64,000 nucleotides of DNA from Dissophora ornata (lineage: Eukaryota; Mortierellomycota; Mortierellomycetes; Mortierellales; Mortierellaceae): assembly GCA_025201705.1 (NCBI GenBank), contig MU616609.1, positions 19,549-83,548 on the forward strand, in the 5' to 3' direction. The notes under the pieces are model-generated. The model was not told where the DNA came from. It was given only the letters and a program-made list of their open reading frames with translations, and did not search any database. This document shows, piece after piece, positions 57,489 to 64,000 of the stretch. The number at the start of each line of letters is the position of its first letter. The stretch's first letter is position 1. Both the position numbers and the translations under genes were made by a program.

Positions 57489-59077
57489 ATGGAGCCCGTG
57501 GCCAATTCCACAGAGTTTTGCGATTGGCGGGTGCAATGCCAGGGCAACTGTGCGGGGTCGACCTACATCTCATTCCTGTACACGACTCATATCATCTCCT
57601 CCTTCTTGTTCTTGTTCATCTCGATCGGGATATTGATCCACAATATTTGGTGGAAGGGACAAAAGATTTGGGAATTCTCGAGAAACGATCGGGCTTTTCG
57701 ACCACGACCGACCGAAGGATTTGTATTCTGGTGCACTGGGTACTTTTTCTGTAAGGAATATTTTACGGAACACATGTCCACGCTTTTGTAATCCTTAGAA
57801 CGGGACAGTCGCGATTACTAACGAAATACGTGGTTCTTTTTCCTCTTTCTGGCTTTGTATCCGCTAACATCAAATAGTCCGCTGTGTTCTGTCAGTGCTG
57901 CTTCTTGTTGGCGTGAACGAAGGCAAACGGACTCTGCTAGAGAACTTTGTAAGATATCCTGCTCTTTTTTTTATTCTTTTCCTTTCCCTTGTAAATCCCT
58001 TGCTGTAACAGAAAATGACATTTCCATAAAAAGGCTCGCCACCCTGACCCTGACGCGTCTCCTTGACAAAATACGGAACTTCTTTTTTTTTCTGTGCATT
58101 GTTCTATTCATAACTACATGTATGCAAAAAAACCAGGCCGATTTACCCTGGGTATTCGTCTCTGGCGCCATGGGCTTCTACCTTGTTGGTATCATCTACG
58201 CCACACCTGCATCCTTCTCGACTCACAATGGATTCTCCAGCAAAAAAAGGCGCAACAGTCAAGGAACCGACCTCAATATTAACACGAGCAACGACCCCAA
58301 TGACCCCCATAATGCGGGTCGATATTCGTCAATGATGGAGCCCAAACATGTTTATCTGCCATCACCAATGGTTTTAAATTTTACGTTATTGGGATTGACT
58401 TTATTGCCATTGGTCGCGAACCAGATTCTGGCATCATTTGGCGGCGCGGCGTTTGATCGCGGGGACATGAATATGTACAACAGTATGATATCAGCTATGT
58501 ATGGGGTCTGGGCATTTGTGGTGGCGATTATATTTGTGCTCTTCATCTTTTTTGGAAAGTAAGTGTAGGTCGCATGTAACATGATTATTCAGGCGCTCTT
58601 CGATATTCCATGATCTAACCCCCTTGGCTTATTTTGTTTTAAAATCAGGCAACTACTGACGATCATTTCCTCGAATATGGCATCAATCCACGACAATGTG
58701 GGTCGCGTTTCCTCGCGTATCGGCGCTGATTCCGGATATACCGACAGAGACGACAGTGAGCGTCAGCTCAACACGCTAAAGTCGACATATCAGCGGATGC
58801 GAGCCATCTTGATCCTGTGCGGCAGTCTCTCCGCGATTATGGGGCTGATGATGTTGTTCTTTGCCATCTTCAGACGACAGATCTTGAACGACGAGACTGC
58901 CAGCGAAACCTTTTCACTCATTTGGATCCACGGAGCAAGGTATATATTGAGGAATGAGTAATATGGAAATGGTTATACGTCAGAAATAATCGCCGCGATT
59001 AACATATCTACTCTCATCTTTTTTTTAGTGTAGCCCTTGGATGCTCGCTAATCTTCATTCTCTTCCGAAAGTCCTGA
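57489..59077 (+). CDS. Seven-transmembrane protein, unrecognised family
   Basis: Exons 57489-57750, 57878-57948, 58137-58558, 58649-58939, 59029-59077; 364 residues with all junctions GT-AG and in phase. A short N-terminus with NST and three Cys precedes seven hydrophobic helices: about 25-55 (SFLYTTHIISSFLFLF), 78-101, 114-138 (LPWVFVSGAMGFYLVGIIYA), 183-209, 222-250 (YGVWAFVVAIIFVLFIFFG), 300-325 and 338-362. The loop after helix 3 is Ser/Asn-rich; the loop after helix 5 is charged. Topology is receptor-like (7TM, short extracellular N-terminus), but I see no class signature such as DRY or NPxxY. The protein ends FRKS with almost no cytosolic tail. Function is open: receptor-like or another 7TM family. 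Confidence 0.75.
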
Positions 59078-59594
59078 AAAATTAAAAAGGTCGCGCGTTT
59101 GGAAGAATCAACGTCAATGCGCGAAACAAATAGGACATCGCGACGTCCTAATGGGATCCCCGTAGCGCAGTTAAATCTATGCAATCTATCCCCTGTCATC
59201 TCTTCCTGTACTATACCCTGTATGTATAATATCCTTCGCCCACGCATCCAAAGTAATAATCAGGATCTACAAAGCTCCAATTAAAGTTTACGATATTTCG
59301 CCCAACATTTGCGTGTGTCCGAAGAAGGCTCTTATTTATCACGCTGTGAGGTTGAGGTTCTCCGGAGGCGTCATCAATTGTCATAAGGCTTGCGTGGAGG
59401 GAAGGCTTACGAAATGCTTGTGACCCCCTGCCTCCTGAGCGTTCCCACGAACACCGCTTCACATTTTCTATCTATAAACTATCCCACGACAGTTGTTCTG
59501 CTGTTCGAGCCCTTTCTTCACCCCTCCTCTACATCACTTACTGGCACCATTGTACCTAACATCTACAACAAGCAATTGAGACCCGAAGAAAAAA
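59078..59594. other. Intergenic region, 7TM gene to GST-like gene
   Basis: No gene seen. Contains 3' flank of the 7TM gene and, from about 59480, the C/T-rich leader of the next gene. Confidence 0.5.
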
Positions 59595-60490
59595 ATGGTA
59601 GAAACGAAGAAGTACTTTTATGAGCTGCATTATTTTCCAATCCATGCTCTTGGAGCAACTACGCGAGCGATTCTCTGCCTTGCAGGCGCTGATTTGAAGG
59701 AACGCGTGCAAGCTTTTGAGGTATTAAGATTCATATTTCCGAAGGGCGAGGGTCGTCGTCAAACACCACCTGACCTGACTCAACCTGACCTAACTTGTAT
59801 ATTTGTGCATGCGTCTCATATTTTGTGCCATGCTCGGATGTCTTGACTTAGATCTGGAAAGTCGAAAAGTCTTTGACACCCTTCGGATCACTGCCAATTT
59901 TAACTGTCCGGGATTCCCAGAACAAGATCGTGGATGGGGACGAGGGCAGCGAAGGCACAGTCATCCACACTATCCCTGAGGCTGACGTGATCGAGCGCTA
60001 CCTCGCCAAACAATTTGGTTTCTTTGGATCCAGCGTTGAGGAAGAACTCCGGATCTCGATCTTCCTCTCCCAGACCATCACCATCCACAATGTTTGGGTC
60101 TTTCGTGTCGTGCCAGCCCTCGAACCCGTTCGAGGGTCGGTCCTCAAAACTTTCTTACAAGTCTCACTCAAGAACTGGGTCCAGAATTGTGAAAAGTACC
60201 TGGCATCAAATGGTTCGAATGGTCATTTTGTGGGAGACAAGACTTCGTTGGCTGATATCAAGACCGCGGTGTTGTTAGACATGTTCCTCGCTGTCGATGG
60301 CTCACAAGAGTGTTTGAATGCGACAGCGTCACCAGAACTCTGGAAATTGAAAGAGATGGTGGATACGCGTCCAGAGTATGCGAGGTATAGAAGGTCAGAG
60401 GCGTTTAAGAAGCAGGATGAGTTGACGAGATTGAAGGTTGTGCCGGGTCTCGAGGGATTTGATTTGTCGAGGGCCCATGTCTTCGCATGA
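59595..60490 (+). CDS. Glutathione S-transferase-like protein
   Basis: Thioredoxin-fold N-domain plus all-helical C-domain, cytosolic detoxification family. Exons 59595-59720 and 59852-60490; 254 residues. The N-terminus YELHYFPIHALGATTRAILCLAGADL fits the first beta-alpha unit of sigma/mu-like GSTs, with the leading Tyr as candidate catalytic residue. TPFGSLPILTV holds the cis-Pro of the thioredoxin fold, and IPEADVIERYLAKQFG is the glutathione-binding E-x-x-x-I-x-x-Y-L-A region. The C-domain contains GHFVGDKTSLADIKTAVLLDMF, the conserved N-capping box. The insert before the EAD motif is longer than usual (KIVDGDEGSEG). Catalytic class is not certain. Confidence 0.82.
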
Positions 60491-61450
60491 CAAATGTGAC
60501 AAAAAAAATGCAGGACGACACGCGCAGGTTTAGTCCAGCACAGCTTGGCTCACCATCTGTTTGTTCTAGGAGAGTAAAAAGCACATGTTCATCAATTTTC
60601 TCCTTTTTGCTGGTTTGCATTATACATGGATGGATACAGATGAGTCGATACACGTTATTGTTTGTATTGTCTTTTTTTCTTGGTGACCAGACCACAATCG
60701 TCGCCAAGTGGGTACGCTCAGTCATGAAAAACATTTAACCGCTTTGATGGCTATGTAAAATGGAAGTGGAGAGGAAACTGAATTTTACCCCAAACTTTAC
60801 GCGATTGTTCGAACGAGGGCTCACTTCCCTCCATTTCTCCGTCTCACTAGTCTATCTAACATCTCTCTTGTGTTGCAATGCTCTCATCCATTTCAGAGCA
60901 TGAACGTTGCACGATGGCCCTTTTTTTTTTTTTTTTGGCGGTCGACTGACCGGCAATCTAAAAACGCGCGATCCTCGGTGTTTATTCGCTGTTGAACCAT
61001 TCGCCATTCACCCTATTTCTTTGTGAAGAATATACTGAAGGCGTTGATTGTCTTTTTTATTTGTTCTTATCTCTCGTGTTTTGTTTAGAGTAACTCTCCT
61101 TTTTTATTGTTTGCTGATTTGTGTACCCAGCATGGCCATTCTTATCTCTTGACTTCGTCCTCCAAAGCTGGACATGCGGAATGGATTCAGGGAAAAAAAT
61201 ATTGTAGGGAGACTACACGCTGCAGAACGACCCATGCTTTACTTGACGACAGATCGATCACTCGACCACAAATAGCCCCACCCAGGTCTGATGTTTTTGA
61301 TAAGAGACTCTCTCATCCCCAACTCTTTGCCCTCCCTTTACCCAGTTCGCTCCTCCCGTCACACTAAGACCCCACTCAGAACAATCTTCGTCAACTCTCT
61401 CCTTCGCGGACCTCGTTTGACCACTTTCCTCATTCACTTTTTTTTTCGAC
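60491..61450. other. Intergenic region, GST-like gene to F-box gene
   Basis: No gene seen. Homopolymer T run at about 60920-60936. The right ~150 bp is a C/T-rich leader of the F-box gene. Confidence 0.5.
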
Positions 61451-63535
61451 ATGGCGATGGAATCATTCACCTCGCCGGTCCTCATTTCGACCAAATCTTT
61501 TTCTCCGGCGACCTTTCATACCCTCTCGAGTCCTCAGCAACCTCGGTCGCCGTTCATGCTGCCGGAGCTCGACCAACTTATTGCCAGTCACCTCGATAAA
61601 GTTACACTGGCCAATGCCTCGCGTGTCTGCCGCCTTTGGTATTCCATCTTCAATCCGGTGCTCTGGAAGTACCTCTCGCTTCAACATGTCTCCTCAGACG
61701 ATGACTATGATGAAGACTTCAACTTTATCTCGCGCGCGACCCCGCCCTCTTCTTTGTACTCATTGCCGTCGTCCTGTTCTTCGACCTGGTCGGCCATGTC
61801 CATGAACTCGCCTACCTCCCCGGCCTCACCTGTCAATACATCATCATCCTATTACCTTGGACTCACATTACTGCAGCAAGCGTTTGTGTACTCGAGTCGC
61901 AACAGGGTCCTGAAGGGCCTTGTTCGACAGGGCCAGTGGGTCCACGAGCTCAAGGCTACAGGGATCACGGATCAAGAGATGGCTCTCATCGGGGTGTTGT
62001 GCCCGAACTTGCGAGTCCTGGAACTGATTGGTGGTCGATACACGTCCGAGAACCTGGGAGATCTCTTTCAGAAGCGAAGAGATTCTATTCAGGTGGTCCG
62101 ATTCCGAAGCTGTGTGCTGCTGAAGGATATTTTCCAGCCGCTGAGGCAGCTTGTGAACCTGAGGGAGTTTGAGCTGTATGGGTCGTTTGTGGGGAACACG
62201 ATCACGTCGCCTTATTTCTTTGAACGCGATTTCTTCCCGATGCTGCAGAGTTGTCCTCAGCTGAGATCGATTCTGATCGAGCAAGTGTACATTGTTGATC
62301 AGCAGGTGAATCAAGGACGACAACAAGCACCGGCCGGAGAATGGAATGGAGGTGGGGGTGTGCAAAATAGCGCCATTGGCATATCGTCACCATCGCCCCC
62401 TCGACCGACACCAATCACGACTATATCCATGCCCGCTACCTCTCCGTCTTCCTTATCTCTCGCATCATCGAGCTCAGCTTCGATTTTATCTGCGCAATTG
62501 CGATCGACATTTATTAGTCAGTCTGTGCGCAACCCCTACATCTATTCCACTGCCACGTCTTCGCTCAAGTCCCTTAACCTCGATTGCGGCGATATTCCCG
62601 ATTCGGTCATCGCGGCCCTCTTGACCCGCTGTCCACTTCTGGAGCAGTTGAGCCTTGACTGGAGTCGCAATCTCACAGATACCACGCTCCTCTCGCTCCA
62701 GCGACTCTGCCCAAACCTGACAAATATTTCTCTCTCGCGATGTGCCGAGATATCTGAGAACGGTTTCAAGGCCCTGTTCAAGATTTTTCCAGGCCTGATC
62801 TCGCTTGATCTGAGCAACAATACAATTTCGGACTCGGTCCTAGAAGAGCTTGCAGCGTCGTGTCGACTTCTGAAGCATTTGAATATCAACTACTGCGTGG
62901 ATGTGACAGATCTGGGCGTGCAGGCTGTGTTGTTGAACTGTGCGAATCTGTCATCCTTCAGTCTGCGATTTGTTCCAGGACTGTCGTGTCTTCTGTTTGA
63001 CGACACCATCACGACGCTACTGCCTAGCACAGGTGCTAGTGGTAGCGGTCTGTCTTCTTCCCCTCCGACCTCGAGTACTTTCCGACTGCTGCCATACCAT
63101 CATCGTCGTTGGGCCTGCCGTGAAAGCCTTGAATCGCTTCATTTGCCCGATCTTGTTCAGCCGAACAGCATCGTTCTCAAGAAATGGCAACACCACCAAT
63201 CGCTGTTGCACCCTAACAGCAATGCCAGCCATGCGGTCATGGCGGACAAATTGCTCCAATCACGCCTTCAATACATCCAGAACCTCAAGCACCTCACGAT
63301 CGGCGGAAACAGCCTTGATCTACGCGTTATAATGGATGGACTCGAGCACCCTCGCGAACTGGAGACCCTCAGGATCACGAAATTGAAGCGGACTATGACA
63401 TGTGATGATGCGCAGTGGTTGGTTGAACAAGCAGCACCGCGCTTGAAGAGGCTAGCGGTGCCGGTCTTTGGAAACAGCAGGGTTATTGAGTGGATCGATG
63501 GGCGACGACCGGGGCTTTTGTCATTTGAGAAATAG
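61451..63535 (+). CDS. F-box / leucine-rich-repeat protein
   Basis: Likely SCF ubiquitin-ligase substrate receptor. Single open frame of 694 residues starting MAMESFTSPV (ATG at 61451), no introns needed. An F-box-like segment lies at about 37-80 (LPELDQLIASHLDKVTLANA then RVCRLWYSIFNPVLWKYLSL). A Ser/Pro-rich linker follows. Leucine-rich repeats of the cysteine-containing type include CPLLEQLSLDWSRNLTDTTL, LCPNLTNISLSRCAEISENG and CRLLKHLNINYCVDVTDLG. A long low-complexity Ser/Pro stretch splits the LRR domain near 300-350. This architecture recurs in many Mucoromycota paralogues. Substrate unknown. Confidence 0.85.
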   Translation: MAMESFTSPVLISTKSFSPATFHTLSSPQQPRSPFMLPELDQLIASHLDKVTLANASRVCRLWYSIFNPVLWKYLSLQHVSSDDDYDEDFNFISRATPPSSLYSLPSSCSSTWSAMSMNSPTSPASPVNTSSSYYLGLTLLQQAFVYSSRNRVLKGLVRQGQWVHELKATGITDQEMALIGVLCPNLRVLELIGGRYTSENLGDLFQKRRDSIQVVRFRSCVLLKDIFQPLRQLVNLREFELYGSFVGNTITSPYFFERDFFPMLQSCPQLRSILIEQVYIVDQQVNQGRQQAPAGEWNGGGGVQNSAIGISSPSPPRPTPITTISMPATSPSSLSLASSSSASILSAQLRSTFISQSVRNPYIYSTATSSLKSLNLDCGDIPDSVIAALLTRCPLLEQLSLDWSRNLTDTTLLSLQRLCPNLTNISLSRCAEISENGFKALFKIFPGLISLDLSNNTISDSVLEELAASCRLLKHLNINYCVDVTDLGVQAVLLNCANLSSFSLRFVPGLSCLLFDDTITTLLPSTGASGSGLSSSPPTSSTFRLLPYHHRRWACRESLESLHLPDLVQPNSIVLKKWQHHQSLLHPNSNASHAVMADKLLQSRLQYIQNLKHLTIGGNSLDLRVIMDGLEHPRELETLRITKLKRTMTCDDAQWLVEQAAPRLKRLAVPVFGNSRVIEWIDGRRPGLLSFEK

Positions 63536-63737
63536 AGCGTCATATGATAGAAATTAAAAAAATTCGTACTACATCAGGGCATACATGTTCTCACCATGCC
63601 TTTCGACTCAAATATGAATGTATCATAATCCGCGTCTACCCATGTTTACAAAATGTCCCTTATACCCAAGCTGGCAACTCAAAAGTAAATGAAGCAAGAG
63701 CCCAGGGACCACAAAAGTAATCTAGCTCGATGCAAAA
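63536..63737. other. 3' flank of the F-box gene
   Basis: No gene seen; A/T-rich. Confidence 0.4.
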
Positions 63738-63809
63738 TGCTAACACCTGGAATCGAACCAGGATCGTCTCGGCCACAACGAGATATACTAACCATTATAC
63801 TATGTTAGC
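63738..63809 (-). tRNA. tRNA-His (anticodon GUG)
   Basis: Read on the minus strand, 72 nt. The acceptor stem GCTAACA pairs perfectly with TGTTAGC, followed by discriminator A. The D arm contains GGTTAG, the anticodon loop reads TTGTGGC (GTG, histidine) in a CTCG/CGAG stem, and the T arm contains GGTTCGATTCC. No intron. The 5' G-1 is added post-transcriptionally in eukaryotes and is not encoded here. Confidence 0.95.
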
Positions 63810-64000
63810 TGCAACATGAGATATAAGTCATTGAAACATATTTTATATCAGATGTGAATATAAAGTCGTATTATCGCTGCCTGCGCCTAATAAATCGCCT
63901 CCAAGGCCCCCGCTCATCGTGGCATTCTGTCCATAGACCGTTGCTAACAAGACCCATGGAGCTGGGGCCCCTTGTTATCAAAATAGAATAAAAAAAAAAA

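Overview
The window is nuclear DNA of a filamentous fungus. Genes are spliced with GT-AG introns, mostly of 50-450 bp, and the conserved genes are fungal: a Cdc11-type septin, BRE1, a BAR-PH-GRAM-VASt sterol-transfer-like protein, NAP1, ARPC4 and SF3B1. The MscL-like channel, the coiled-coil/LRR family at 1.5-4.6 kb and the style of the transposon relics resemble Mortierellomycota (Mortierella and relatives). That placement is from recognition, not from a search.

Layout. 0.2-1.1 kb: mitochondrial ribosomal protein bS6m. 1.5-4.6 kb: a large coiled-coil/leucine-rich-repeat protein of unknown function. 4.8-7.3 kb: a broken PIF/Harbinger transposon (SANT-like gene with frameshifts, accessory ORF, 5'-truncated DDE transposase). 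8.0-9.6 kb: nucleolar FKBP. 10.0-12.0 kb: NAP1. 12.2-13.0 kb: ARPC4, followed by tandem copies of its own 3' end. 13.5-15.8 kb (minus): secreted type-B carboxylesterase. 15.8-21.0 kb: almost gene-free. 21.0-24.3 kb: BRE1. 25.2-27.3 kb: septin. 27.7-28.9 kb: PP2A activator PTPA/RRD. 29.2-30.6 kb: aldo-keto reductase. 31.0-31.8 kb (minus): ribosomal protein eL33. 33.8-35.2 kb (minus): MscL-type channel with a zinc ribbon. 36.6-37.7 kb: relic of a TnpB/Fanzor-like element. 38.0-41.4 kb (minus): ABCA-type half transporter. 41.4-44.8 kb: gene-poor with degenerate coding pieces. 44.8-48.7 kb: SF3B1. 49.4-55.6 kb: LAM/Sip3-like lipid-transfer protein. 57.5-59.1 kb: unrecognised seven-TM protein. 59.6-60.5 kb: GST-like protein. 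61.5-63.5 kb: F-box/LRR protein. 63.7-63.8 kb (minus): tRNA-His(GUG).

There are no operons. Most genes are unrelated housekeeping functions: chromatin and histone handling (FKBP, NAP1, BRE1), cytoskeleton (ARPC4, septin), translation (bS6m, eL33, tRNA-His), splicing (SF3B1), and membrane or lipid functions (ABCA, LAM, MscL, 7TM). Exon structures were built by hand from reading frame, splice sites and family alignment from memory, so junctions can be off where noted. Many genes start with a very small first coding exon (3, 9, 10, 16 and 19 nt).

The most interesting items are the MscL-zinc ribbon protein, the coiled-coil/LRR protein beside the transposon graveyard, the tandemly repeated end of ARPC4, the seven-TM protein, and an aldo-keto reductase intron that ends in 25 consecutive A residues.
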